Positions 1 to 7,739 of a DNA stretch of 64,000 nt are shown in pieces. Position 1 is the stretch's first letter, and the number at the start of each line of letters is the position of its first letter. The notes beneath the pieces are model-generated. The model had not been told where the DNA came from and did not search any database. It was given only the letters and a program-made list of their open reading frames with translations. The translations under genes and the position numbers were made by a program. The stretch covers positions 483,324 to 547,323 of the forward strand of contig NZ_JAHCDI010000004.1 in NCBI RefSeq assembly GCF_019697375.1, in the 5' to 3' direction. The DNA comes from Micromonospora tarapacensis. GTDB taxonomy: Bacteria > Actinomycetota > Actinomycetes > Mycobacteriales > Micromonosporaceae.

Positions 1-1254
1 CACGTCTCCCACTGGATCGCCGGCTCCAAGCCCTCGGGCCGCGCACCTGTGCTGCTCTGTGAAGCACTGTCTCGAAAGCTAGGCCGGGTCGTCACTCTCG
101 ACGAGATCGGGTTGCCCAGCCAACCGCTGTCCTCAGCGGACATGCTCGGTTGGCAGGTCGATACGCTGTCAGCGCTAACCGAACTCGGGAGAGTCGACGT
201 GGACGCTGAACGCAGACGCGTTCTCAGCACTGCCGCCTACTCGCTCGCCGCACTGGCGCTGCCGTCCGATCGCTGGTGGACGCACATGGCCGAGCGCGGC
301 CAGACACGCGGCGCAGCAGTCGGCCGGCACGTGAGCAAGGGCGACGTCGAGGCAGTGATCGACATGGTTTCGCTGTTCTCACGCGTCGACCAACGGCGGG
401 GTGGCGGACACGCCCGCTCGGCAGTCGTCCAGTACCTCACCTCCGACGTGGCGACCTACCTACGCGGACGGTACGCCGACGAGACCCTGAGACGTGACAT
501 GTTCACCGCCGCCAGTGAACTGGCTTATCTGGCTGGCTGGATGGCATTCGACAACGGCGAGCACAACGTCGGCCAGCACTATTTCAATGTGGCGGTGAAG
601 CTGGCAGCCGAAGCCGACAATCCATCGATGGCAGGTCACGTCCTACGCGCCATGGCGCACCAGGCCGTCGACCTCGGACACCACAAGCACGCTCTCGACC
701 TGGCGGCGGCTTCCGTCGACGGCAAGCGCTACGAATCCGCGTCCTCACGAGAGCGCGCACTACTCGGAGTTGTCTACGCTCGCGCGCTGGCGGTGAACGG
801 CGAGAAGCAACGCTCAGCCCGTGCGCTACTCCGCGCCGAGGATGACCTGTCCTCGGCTACCCAGGGCGACGACGAACCCGGGAGGGTCTTCTTCTTCGCG
901 GAAGCCAGCATGGCTCATGAGACTGCCTGCGCGCTTCGCGACACGGGCGACCTGGCGGGCGCGGCGAGACACTTCCGCCGCAGCGTGAGGACCCGGAAAG
1001 CCTCGGCCTTCACGCGTACCCATGCAGTCACCCTCGGGTACATGGGCGCAGTGCAGGCACGACAGGGTGAAATCGAAGAAGCCTGCGGCACATGGTCCCG
1101 GGCGCTGGACGCGATGGACGGCGTCCGCTCGGGCCGCACCCGCCAAGTGGCTGCCGACATGCGTGCCATCCTGGCCCCCTACACGCGCCGCAATATCCGA
1201 GCGGTCCGAGACATCGACGTCCGAGCGAAGACGTACCTGTCAACGTTCGCCTAG
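1..1254 (+). CDS. HTH/TPR-type transcriptional regulator (5' end outside window)
   Basis: The frame is open from base 1, so the gene begins to the left of the window and its N-terminus is missing. The first visible residues (VSHWIAGSKPSGRAP) resemble the recognition-helix end of an XRE-type helix-turn-helix. The remaining ~400 residues are alpha-helical with TPR-like repeats (for example around 'GQHYFNVAVKLAAEAD' and 'RGHVLRAM'-like helices), the arrangement of large actinobacterial XRE-TPR regulators. A GTG at 49 is an internal codon, not a convincing start, because the HTH-like residues lie upstream of it. The gene lies 32 bp before the trmO remnant on the same strand and may be cotranscribed with it. 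The domain call rests on pattern only; the regulatory target is unknown. Confidence 0.7.
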   Translation, partial: HVSHWIAGSKPSGRAPVLLCEALSRKLGRVVTLDEIGLPSQPLSSADMLGWQVDTLSALTELGRVDVDAERRRVLSTAAYSLAALALPSDRWWTHMAERGQTRGAAVGRHVSKGDVEAVIDMVSLFSRVDQRRGGGHARSAVVQYLTSDVATYLRGRYADETLRRDMFTAASELAYLAGWMAFDNGEHNVGQHYFNVAVKLAAEADNPSMAGHVLRAMAHQAVDLGHHKHALDLAAASVDGKRYESASSRERALLGVVYARALAVNGEKQRSARALLRAEDDLSSATQGDDEPGRVFFFAEASMAHETACALRDTGDLAGAARHFRRSVRTRKASAFTRTHAVTLGYMGAVQARQGEIEEACGTWSRALDAMDGVRSGRTRQVAADMRAILAPYTRRNIRAVRDIDVRAKTYLSTFA

Positions 1255-1286
1255 GCGACAGCAAACCCAGAAGACCGGAGGCTACG

Positions 1287-1780
1287 ATGACAGCCGAATA
1301 TTTCACCGTCGAGCCCATTGCGCATGTCGTCGGAGGGCGGACCGAGCCGACCGACGACTACTGGGGCGGTAGCCGCGCAATCCTCCGAATCGATGGTGAG
1401 CGCTTCACGCCGGCCGCCACCCAAGGGCTTGACGAGTTCTCTCACCTAGAAATCGTCTTCCGTTTCCACCTCACCGATCCCACCGATCTGCATCTGGGCG
1501 CTCGCCGCCGAGAGACAACCCCGAGTGGCCCGAGGTAGGCATCTTCGGCCACCGCAACATGCGCCGGATCAACTGGCTAGGCGTATCCCGGTGTCGCCTT
1601 ATCAAAGTTGACGGCCTTGACCTTCACGTTGAGGATCTGGACGCGGTAAACGGTACCCCCGTTTTTGACATCAAGCCTTGGTTCTCGGAGTTCGGTCCGC
1701 GAGGCGAAGTTTACCAAGCCGACTGGGCAACTCAGATGTTGGGACAGTACTTTGCGCCGCCGATTCAAAATCAGAAATAG
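1287..1780 (+). pseudogene. trmO: tRNA (t6A37) N6-methyltransferase TrmO/TsaA-like, frameshifted
   Basis: Two reading frames together give one TrmO-like protein. The first starts at ATG 1287 (MTAEYFTVEPIAHVVGGR) and stops at 1538. The second, in the -1 frame, continues with EVGIFGHRNMRRINWLGVS and ends at 1780. Inserting one C in the CCGCCG run near 1508-1509 would restore GARRPRDNPEWPEVG, typical of the family, so a single-base deletion is indicated. TrmO uses S-adenosylmethionine to methylate N6-threonylcarbamoyladenosine at position 37 of tRNA-Thr; this is family knowledge. The segment is in the accessory region, directly behind a TPR regulator. The break may be a real mutation or a homopolymer sequencing error. 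Confidence 0.75.
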
Positions 1781-2105
1781 CGAATAGCCGAAGGATCGAC
1801 AGCATTCGGACGGGCATACCACTCCGACCTGTTACTTCGCCCGACAGCTAGTCGCGAGCGCTAGCACTAACACCCTGCCAACCTAGCACTTATCCCTCAC
1901 AATGCGGCGACGGCGGACTTGGACGCACCTTGCAGCTAGCGTATCCTGTAGCTCAACTCGCGTGAAACTCGACTTCCGAGGGGAAGCGGCGCCAGACTGG
2001 CCGCTGACATGACTCGCAGCAGTCGAATTACAATGAAACATAACCTACCCCCGCCGAGTATTTGTAAGTCCCCCAAGGGGAGTTACCGAACGGTCAGGAG
2101 GTCTC
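1781..2105. other. Gene-free stretch upstream of the Mrr-like gene
   Basis: About 325 bases without a supportable ORF, noticeably more A/T-rich than the core chromosome. The only structured feature I see is a near-palindrome at 2064-2086 just before the following gene. No transposon ends or RNA gene are recognisable here. Confidence 0.5.
2064..2086 (+). promoter_or_regulatory. Near-palindromic hairpin/operator before Mrr-like gene
   Basis: GTAAGTCCCC and GGGGAGTTAC form a 10-bp inverted repeat with one mismatch around a CAA loop. It ends 20 bases before the GTG start and 9 bases before the AGGAGG ribosome site (2096-2101). It could be an operator or an mRNA hairpin controlling access to the ribosome site. 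Which of these is unknown. Confidence 0.35.
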
Positions 2106-3740
2106 GTGCCGGAGTTCGAGGTCGAGGTCGACGCTGAGGATGCGGCACTTGCTGACCTCTGCTCGATGTATTGGGCCACCGAAGATGACGGCTCATTTTC
2201 ATTCACGGTGAAGGAATTATCAGAGCGCTTTAAACAGCCCGCACATAAGATCAGCAAGACCGTCTCGGAATCTTGCTATGCTCGCTCGTCGAGCAAGTCT
2301 TGCATTGAGTGCGGCAGGGGATTCATTTACAGAACTCGTTCGGAATGGACCTCGGGCCACCGCTTCGCGCCCACCCGTTGCCGGACATGCGTCGAATCAG
2401 AAAAGCAACGGCTGGAAGCTGACCGACGTAAAGCGGAGGCAGCTATGGAAGCTGCGATCTCCGAGCATTTCGAAGTAGCGGAGGGCGAGGCACCAATTCG
2501 CGCCGAGGATCTCGATCTGCCATCGGCTCTAGCGGTGGCCGCATTATTCGAAGACGGAGAAGAGGTTTCTGAAGGAGTTACCGTTCCAGTCATGGAACGA
2601 GGCAACCCCTTAACGCCTACATCAGACCTTAATCTAAAGCTGCTCAAAGCACTCATCGATCAAGGGATTCTACGGATACATCCGTCTTCGTCACCAGATG
2701 CCTTCGTGTGGAAGGATGATGGCACGCTCGACAACCAACATTATCCGATGCTCGCGTCTTATTATCTGACAGGTGTTGGCGATGTGGAGACTCGGCTACG
2801 GGAATACCTCAAGGGACTTTCCCAGATAATCTCCCGGGACAACTGGCCCGACCGTTGGACAGACCAGTTCTCGGACTTCTGGTTCGACCTGGCGGTGTCG
2901 GAGTGTAAAGCCTACTTGGTTCACATGCTCAAACGGCATGGGCTCGACTTTACGCCAGGGCAGCGGACAGAAGAGGTTTTCCGCCACGCGCTGCGTTGGT
3001 ACTCAATCGGTCAGATGTACTACTTCATCTGGCGAGCAGCAAGAGATAGCGCCGCTTACGCGGCGAGGGAAAGGGTGCCTGCAAAGCAGGCCGCGAACAG
3101 CGCAATAACTAGAATCTCGGGGGACGTCGATCGTGCCTACGCCCAAGGTTGGGACGTAAGCGTTTATCGGCGAGACTCACGCTTACCACAGTCGACGATT
3201 TCGCACATACTTTTCTCCCGAGCACTCCAACTCGAAGACGCTATGGCATATTCGCCGGTTGACCTTCCCGTCAGGCGAGCGGGCCTAGAGTTGGCATGGG
3301 AAAAGATTGACTTCACCGCCTTTGAACGCCTCATCTTCCAGCTTGTGGTCGAGACCGAAGGTTACGAAAACGTCGACTGGCTTATGCATACCAACGCTGC
3401 CGACCATGGTCGCGATGTGAGTGCCGTGCGCCTTCGCAAAGATCCATTGAGCGGGCACAGTTCACAGCGAGTCGCCATTCAGTGCAAGCATTGGCTCTCA
3501 CGCGCCGTCCGTGATACTGACGCAAATCAGGCCATCGTAAGCATCAGTCACTGGGAGAATCCGCCATTCGATGTGCTTGTTCTGGCAACGAGTGGACGCT
3601 TTACCTCTGACGCCATCGCCTGGATTGAACGACACAATTCCCGTGGGCAGCGCCCAATAATCGAAGTTTGGAATGACGCCCGCTTGGAGTTTCTACTGAA
3701 TGAGCGACCTCATCTCGTCCGCAGCTTCGGTTTACGCTAG
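2106..3740 (+). CDS. Zinc-ribbon, coiled-coil, Mrr-type restriction endonuclease-like protein
   Basis: A 544-residue protein starting at GTG 2106, four bases after AGGAGG. Residues 66-69 (CIEC) and 92-95 (CRTC) form a treble-clef or ribbon-like zinc site, followed by a charged helix at ~96-120. The last ~140 residues match an Mrr/PD-(D/E)xK nuclease core: hydrophobic helix from ~406, DHGRD (D433, D437), then IQCKHW (Q459, K461, the QxK form of the motif), and a TSGRFTSDA segment. Mrr-like enzymes cut modified or foreign DNA, so a defence role is likely but inferred. The middle ~250 residues match nothing I know. The gene has several A/T-rich codons, including TTA leucines unusual in this genome, and sits ~200 bp from an att-like tRNA fragment, consistent with cargo on an integrated element. 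No methylase or partner gene is adjacent. Confidence 0.7.
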   Translation: MPEFEVEVDAEDAALADLCSMYWATEDDGSFSFTVKELSERFKQPAHKISKTVSESCYARSSSKSCIECGRGFIYRTRSEWTSGHRFAPTRCRTCVESEKQRLEADRRKAEAAMEAAISEHFEVAEGEAPIRAEDLDLPSALAVAALFEDGEEVSEGVTVPVMERGNPLTPTSDLNLKLLKALIDQGILRIHPSSSPDAFVWKDDGTLDNQHYPMLASYYLTGVGDVETRLREYLKGLSQIISRDNWPDRWTDQFSDFWFDLAVSECKAYLVHMLKRHGLDFTPGQRTEEVFRHALRWYSIGQMYYFIWRAARDSAAYAARERVPAKQAANSAITRISGDVDRAYAQGWDVSVYRRDSRLPQSTISHILFSRALQLEDAMAYSPVDLPVRRAGLELAWEKIDFTAFERLIFQLVVETEGYENVDWLMHTNAADHGRDVSAVRLRKDPLSGHSSQRVAIQCKHWLSRAVRDTDANQAIVSISHWENPPFDVLVLATSGRFTSDAIAWIERHNSRGQRPIIEVWNDARLEFLLNERPHLVRSFGLR

Positions 3741-3870
3741 ATTGGGTTCAGCTCTACAGAGGCCACCTACCCACGCCTGCACTACGCGCCGACCGTCGAT
3801 GCAGGTATGCCCGTCGAGAGCCCGGACACCGTCGGACCCGGCATCACGAGCCGACACGGACCGGCAAGCA

Positions 3871-3904
3871 TAGGGGTGTCTACCTGGACAGATAGACACC
3901 CCTA
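3871..3904. terminator. Perfect 12-bp inverted repeat (terminator or att-proximal site)
   Basis: TAGGGGTGTCTA (3871-3882) and its exact reverse complement (3893-3904) flank a 10-base loop. It lies 130 bases after the Mrr-like gene and 39 bases before the tRNA-Arg fragment. There is no U-tract, as is usual for actinobacterial terminators. It could instead be a recombinase-binding site at the element end. Confidence 0.5.
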
Positions 3905-3942
3905 GCCACTCATGACGGCGAGCTAACCCTTGAGGGATTCAA

Positions 3943-3984
3943 CTTCTAATCCCAAGGCCGCAGGTTCGAATCCTGCCCGGCGCA
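3943..3984 (+). other. 3' fragment of tRNA-Arg(TCT): putative attR-type site
   Basis: The 42 bases contain a loop CTTCTAA with TCT at the anticodon position, the 3' strand of the anticodon stem, a variable loop, a complete T arm (GCAGG-TTCGAAT-CCTGC) and a 3' acceptor strand CCGGCGC plus A. No matching 5' acceptor strand (GCGCCGG) or D arm exists upstream, so this is not a functional tRNA. Tyrosine recombinases often integrate at the anticodon loop or 3' half of a tRNA gene. They leave an intact tRNA at one end and a 3' copy at the other. Given the orientation, the intact gene and integrase should lie to the left, outside the window. Confidence 0.65.
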
Positions 3985-4034
3985 CACCTCCCGACCAGGG
4001 CATATGTCGTCCCCTCCGGATCTTCCACAAGGTT

Positions 4035-4038
4035 CTAG
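4035..4038. repeat. CTAG target-site copy, left of IS701-family IS A
   Basis: CTAG directly precedes the terminal inverted repeat beginning at 4039. The same tetranucleotide recurs at 5432-5435 and 6943-6946, bounding the two tandem IS701-type elements. IS701-family elements characteristically duplicate CTAG-like 4-bp targets. Confidence 0.7.
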
Positions 4039-5431
4039 TACTGCAACGGCGGATAGCAACTTTGGGTGGTTTTGGGTCGTTAGTCGATTGTGGTTGGCGT
4101 AGCGCTCGTTGAGTCGTGGGAAGACGAGCTGGGTGACTTGTTCGCCCGGATCGCGGGCCGGTTTTCTCGGGTGGAGCCGCGGAAGCGGGCGTTCGCCTAC
4201 GTGCGGGGGTTGCTCGCGCCGTTGGAGCGCCGGAACGGGTGGACGCTCGCCGAGCAGGCTGGCGACCGGTCACCGGATGGGATGCAGGCGTTGCTGTGCA
4301 GTCCGTGTTGGGACGCCGGCGCGGTCCGTGATGATGTCCGCGACTACCTGGTGGAGCATCTCGGGGACTCGGGTGCGGTGCTGGTTGCCGATGAGACGGG
4401 GTTCCTGAAGAAGGGGGCCCGGTCGGCGGGGGTGCAGCGGCAGTATTCGGGGACGGCTGGGCGTACGGAGAATTGTCAGATCGGCACGTTCCTGTGCTAC
4501 GCCTCCGGTTCGGGGCGGGCGTTGATCGATCGGGAGTTGTACCTGCCGAAGTCGTGGACCGAGGACCGGCGGCGGTGCCGGGCTGCGGCGGTGCCGGACG
4601 AGGTGGAGTTCGCGACCAAGCCGCAGCAGGCGCGGGCGATGCTGGAGAGGGCGATCGCCGCTGGGGTGCCGTTCGCGTGGTTCACCGCCGATGAGGCGTA
4701 CGGGCAGAACCCCGGCCTGCGCGGTTGGCTGGAAGAGCAGGACGTCGCCTACGTGATGGCGACCCGCTGCGACGACGCAGTCGCTTCCGGGTTGTTCACC
4801 ACCACCCGGGTCGACCAGCTCATCGCGAGGGTGCCGGCCGGTGCGTGGACCAGGCTGTCGTGCGGCGATGGTGCGCACGGCCCGCGTCGCTACGACTGGG
4901 CGCGGCTGCCGATCCGCCGGGAGTTCCCGCACGGCCGCCGCGGCTGGGTCCTTGCCCGACGCAGCATCAGCGACCCCACCGACATCGCCTACTACATCTG
5001 CTTCGGCCCACGCGGCACGCGGCTGCGGGAACTGGTCCGCGTCTCCGGATCCCGGTGGGCAGTGGAGGAGTCGTTCCAGACCGCGAAGAACGAGGTCGGT
5101 CTCGACCAGTATCAGGTCCGCCGCTACGACGCCTGGTACGCCCACATCACTCTCGCCATGACCGCCGCCGCGTTCCTGGCTGCCACCCGCGCCACCGAAA
5201 CCGGCAAGGAACCCGAAAAGGGGGCGACGATCACAGCCCGGACACGCTCATCCCACTGAGCAGCAACGAGATCCGCCGCCTGTTCACCAATCTCGTCCTC
5301 AAAGGACGCACCGCAGCCGAGCACGTGCTGCACTGGTCGCACTGGCGCCGCCACCGGCAAGCCCAAGCGAAAGCCAGCCACTACCACAAACGACTCGCAG
5401 CACTCAAAGGTGACGATCCGCCGTAGCAGTA
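4039..5431 (+). mobile_element. IS701-family insertion sequence A (1393 bp)
   Basis: Imperfect terminal inverted repeats are TACTGCAACGGCGGAT (4039-4054) and the reverse complement of TACTGCTACGGCGGAT (5416-5431), 15 of 16 matching. CTAG flanks both ends (4035-4038 and 5432-5435). The element encodes one transposase, frameshifted near its C-terminus. Its right CTAG is also the left CTAG of the next element. Confidence 0.85.
4090..5426 (+). pseudogene. IS701-family DDE transposase, frameshifted near C-terminus
   Basis: The frame from GTG 4090 encodes a transposase with the DDE-5 core: VADETGFLKK, WFTADEAYGQ and WAVEESFQTAKNEVGL. At 5220-5224 the GGGGG run appears to lack one G. The frame then ends early at 5259 (TARTRSSH). 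The -1 frame continues with the expected family tail (SPDTLIPLSSNEIRRLF, then WRRHRQAQAKASHY) and stops at 5426, just inside the IS end. Restoring a sixth G gives EKGGDDHSPDTLIPL. A programmed -1 slip on A-AAG-GGG is conceivable, but IS701 transposases normally use one frame. A deletion or sequencing error is therefore more likely. Confidence 0.85.
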
Positions 5432-5435
5432 CTAG
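5432..5435. repeat. Shared CTAG between the two tandem IS701 elements
   Basis: This single CTAG is at once the right target duplicate of element A and the left target duplicate of element B. It means that one element inserted into the CTAG at the edge of the other. Confidence 0.75.
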
Positions 5436-6942
5436 TACGGCAGCCGCCATTGGCGGTCTGACCTGGCGGGATGCGGTGGTGGGGTGTGCGAAGTGGACGC
5501 AGCCGCCTGTCGATCATGTGTTTGTGAGAACTACAAGATCGAAGGCGGCTGCTGCTGGCAGGGTAGCGGCTGGGCGGGCGGTGCGGGCACGGGCTGGCCT
5601 GTTGGAGCGGCTGCGGTCGTGTTTCGTGCGGACGCAGACATGGCAACACGCGGGCAGATACGTGTCGGCGCTGGTCAGCCAGGTGCCCAAGCGCAACGGG
5701 TGGAGCATCGCCGAGCAGGTCGGGGATGTCACGCCGGATCGCACGCAGCGGCTGTTGAACCGGGCGGTGTGGGACACGACGGCCGCGATGAGTCAGGTGC
5801 GGCGGTTCGCCGCTGCTGGTCTGGACGAGGCGGCGAGCCGTCGGCGGCGGCGTGGCCTGGTCGTGGGGGCGTTGGACGAGACGGGTCAGCCGAAGCAGGG
5901 CGTCGCGACGGCCGGGGTGAAGCGGCAGTACATGGGGTGCGCGGGCAGGGTCGCCAACGGCATCAACACGGTGCACCTGTCGTATGTGCGGGAGCGGATC
6001 GGGCACGCCCTGGTCGGGGCGCGTCAGTGGATCCCGGCCGAGCAGATCACCGACGCGCAGGCTGCGGCCGGCATGGGACTACCGGCCGGGTTGAAGTTCC
6101 GCACCAAGGGCCAGTTGGCCATCGACCTGTGCGCGGACGCATACGCCGACGGGCTGCGCTTCGACGTCGCCTGCGGCGACGAGGTGTACGGAAACTGCAC
6201 CCAGTTGCGGGAGTTCTTCGAGACTCGCGGGCAGGCGTACGTGCTGCGAGTCGCCTCCACGTTCATGATCGACCTGCCCTCGGGTGACAGGCTGACCTGC
6301 GCGCAGGCCGTCACCCAGTTGGCCGGGGACAACCGCGGGTGGGAGGTCCGCTCGGCAGGGGCGGGGTCGAAGGGACAACGCTGGTACGCCTGGGCGTGGC
6401 TCGCCACCGCCTCACCCCGCCACCATCTACTCGTGCGCCGTCACCTGCGCACCGGTGAACTGGCCTTCCACTACTGCCACGTGCCCGAGGGACAGATCCT
6501 GACCAAGACCAGGCTGATCCGCGCCGCCGGGCTGCGCTGGCCGGTCGAGGAGGACTTCGAGTTCGGCAAGGACCACTTCGGCCTGGACCAGTGCCAAGCC
6601 CGCCTCTACACCGCGATCCAGCATCACACCGTGCTGGTCATGGCCGCCCTCGCCGTCTGCGCGGTCACCGCCGCCCACCTCGCCGACCGCACCGACACCC
6701 AGGCCCCGCCACCGAACACACCGGATCAGCCGCCACCAGCCGACCCCGGACTGATCCCGCTGACCGTGCCCGAGGTCAAACGGATACTCGCCACCGCCCT
6801 CCACCACCCCCAGCCGCCCGGCCACGACACACACTGGCTCACCTGGCGACGCCGACACCAAGCCCGCGCCCGCTGGTTCCACCAACGCGCACGCCTAAAC
6901 AGGAACTACGCCCTGGTCAGCTAGCAATTGGCGGCTGCCGTA
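5436..6942 (+). mobile_element. IS701-family insertion sequence B (1507 bp)
   Basis: Terminal inverted repeats are TACGGCAGCCGCCA at 5436-5449 and its exact reverse complement at 6929-6942, with further partial matches inward. CTAG copies flank the element at 5432-5435 and 6943-6946. It carries one complete transposase and differs clearly from element A in both ends and protein sequence, so the pair is not a simple tandem duplication. Confidence 0.87.
5518..6924 (+). CDS. IS701-family DDE transposase
   Basis: An intact transposase of ~468 residues that cuts and joins the ends of element B. The DDE-type core shows GALDETGQPKQG, ACGDEVYGN and WPVEEDFEFGKDHFGL, followed by the family tail IPLTVPEVKRIL and TWRRRHQARARW. 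The open frame extends back to 5410, but those codons cross the IS end into element A, so the native start must be internal. GTG 5518 or 5524 and GTG 5476 (after a weak GGCGGG) are candidates. I chose 5518 without strong ribosome-site evidence. The stop TAG lies 18 bases inside the right end. Confidence 0.85.
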   Translation: MFVRTTRSKAAAAGRVAAGRAVRARAGLLERLRSCFVRTQTWQHAGRYVSALVSQVPKRNGWSIAEQVGDVTPDRTQRLLNRAVWDTTAAMSQVRRFAAAGLDEAASRRRRRGLVVGALDETGQPKQGVATAGVKRQYMGCAGRVANGINTVHLSYVRERIGHALVGARQWIPAEQITDAQAAAGMGLPAGLKFRTKGQLAIDLCADAYADGLRFDVACGDEVYGNCTQLREFFETRGQAYVLRVASTFMIDLPSGDRLTCAQAVTQLAGDNRGWEVRSAGAGSKGQRWYAWAWLATASPRHHLLVRRHLRTGELAFHYCHVPEGQILTKTRLIRAAGLRWPVEEDFEFGKDHFGLDQCQARLYTAIQHHTVLVMAALAVCAVTAAHLADRTDTQAPPPNTPDQPPPADPGLIPLTVPEVKRILATALHHPQPPGHDTHWLTWRRRHQARARWFHQRARLNRNYALVS

Positions 6943-6946
6943 CTAG
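6943..6946. repeat. CTAG target-site copy, right of IS B
   Basis: CTAG directly follows the right inverted repeat of element B and matches the copies at 4035-4038 and 5432-5435. Confidence 0.7.
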
Positions 6947-6981
6947 TGTGGCCTCTAGCGTGCCGGACAGCGTCAGGCGGA

Positions 6982-7006
6982 CGGGAGAGCGGCCGGTGCT
7001 CTCCCG
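6982..7006. other. 9-bp inverted repeat upstream of hypothetical gene
   Basis: CGGGAGAGC and GCTCTCCCG are perfect complements around a 7-base loop, ending 30 bases before the first possible start of the following gene. It could be a terminator relic or a leader hairpin. Confidence 0.3.
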
Positions 7007-7036
7007 GCGCAGGTGGCGTGGAGCTAGTGCGCCCGG

Positions 7037-7618
7037 TTGCGGCTGTTCGCCATACTTTTTCTTGTGTTGGCGCCAGGCGAACAAGATCCAAACTTTGAGT
7101 CGTACGGTGACCTGGCCGCAGAGCGCGAGGAGTACGACGCTCGGGTCTACAAGGCGGCGGTCTGGTTCCGCAGCCTTCCTGACGCGGTGATCAGGCGGCA
7201 GCGTGAACTAATAGTCCGCTGCCCTCCGCATGGATGCGAGCTGGCCGAGGTGTACCGGATCGATCTCCCGTCCGGCGGGCAGCGGTACCTGTTTCTCGGA
7301 CAGGCGGCTCGCTGCGAGACCGTTCCAGGTTTCCTAAACTGGGCGTTCTCCGATGACTGGGGTGGGCCTGTCGTCTGGTGGCCTGTGGGGTGTCGGCACG
7401 GCCAAGCCAAGCTAGAGCGTGCATGGCTTGATGACTGTCTAGCGTTTGTGAACGGGTGGAAGCACGGGCTGGAGACGATAGAGGAGTTCCTGGCCAAGGC
7501 ACCACAGGAAATCCGCAGAGGCATTGCCCGACGAACCTTTCACCCCAAGCCCGAGGTATGGCGACCGAAGCTGGCACGGCGGTCTGGTACCAGGGCCGTT
7601 GCGTTCTCGCTCGGCTAG
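7037..7618 (+). CDS. Hypothetical protein, C-terminus altered by ISAs1 insertion
   Basis: About 193 residues with no family I recognise. The start is TTG 7037 or GTG 7064; there is no in-frame ATG at all. Cysteine/histidine clusters (CPPHGC, then CRHGQ) hint at metal binding, and tryptophans are frequent. The ISAs1 element inserted at 7590/7591, so the last codons now come from IS sequence (RAVAFSLG). With the IS removed, the frame would read through the target duplicate to LPDR and stop, so only the last few residues changed. The gene may therefore still be functional. Context gives no function. Confidence 0.5.
   Translation: MRLFAILFLVLAPGEQDPNFESYGDLAAEREEYDARVYKAAVWFRSLPDAVIRRQRELIVRCPPHGCELAEVYRIDLPSGGQRYLFLGQAARCETVPGFLNWAFSDDWGGPVVWWPVGCRHGQAKLERAWLDDCLAFVNGWKHGLETIEEFLAKAPQEIRRGIARRTFHPKPEVWRPKLARRSGTRAVAFSLG
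7581..7590. repeat. 10-bp target-site duplication, left copy
   Basis: GGTCTGGTAC here is repeated exactly at 11366-11375, directly flanking the ISAs1 inverted repeats. ISAs1-family elements are known to duplicate 8-10 bp. Confidence 0.9.
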
Positions 7619-7739
7619 CCGGTGAGCTGGGATGATGCTGGGTGATTGGCCTGTGTGGAGGCGGTTGAAGCGGGTGAAGCCCTCAAGGTGATCATGGAGT
7701 TTCTCTAGGACTGCACGACACCGAGGACTCCACCCGCAG

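Noticed and set aside
3912..3984. A complete tRNA gene
   Set aside because: The 3' half fits tRNA-Arg, but the 5' acceptor strand and D arm are absent and the anticodon stem does not pair, so only a fragment was called.
5410..5475. N-terminal extension of the second IS701 transposase back to 5410
   Set aside because: These codons span the end of IS A, the shared CTAG and the IS B inverted repeat, so they cannot belong to the mobile gene.
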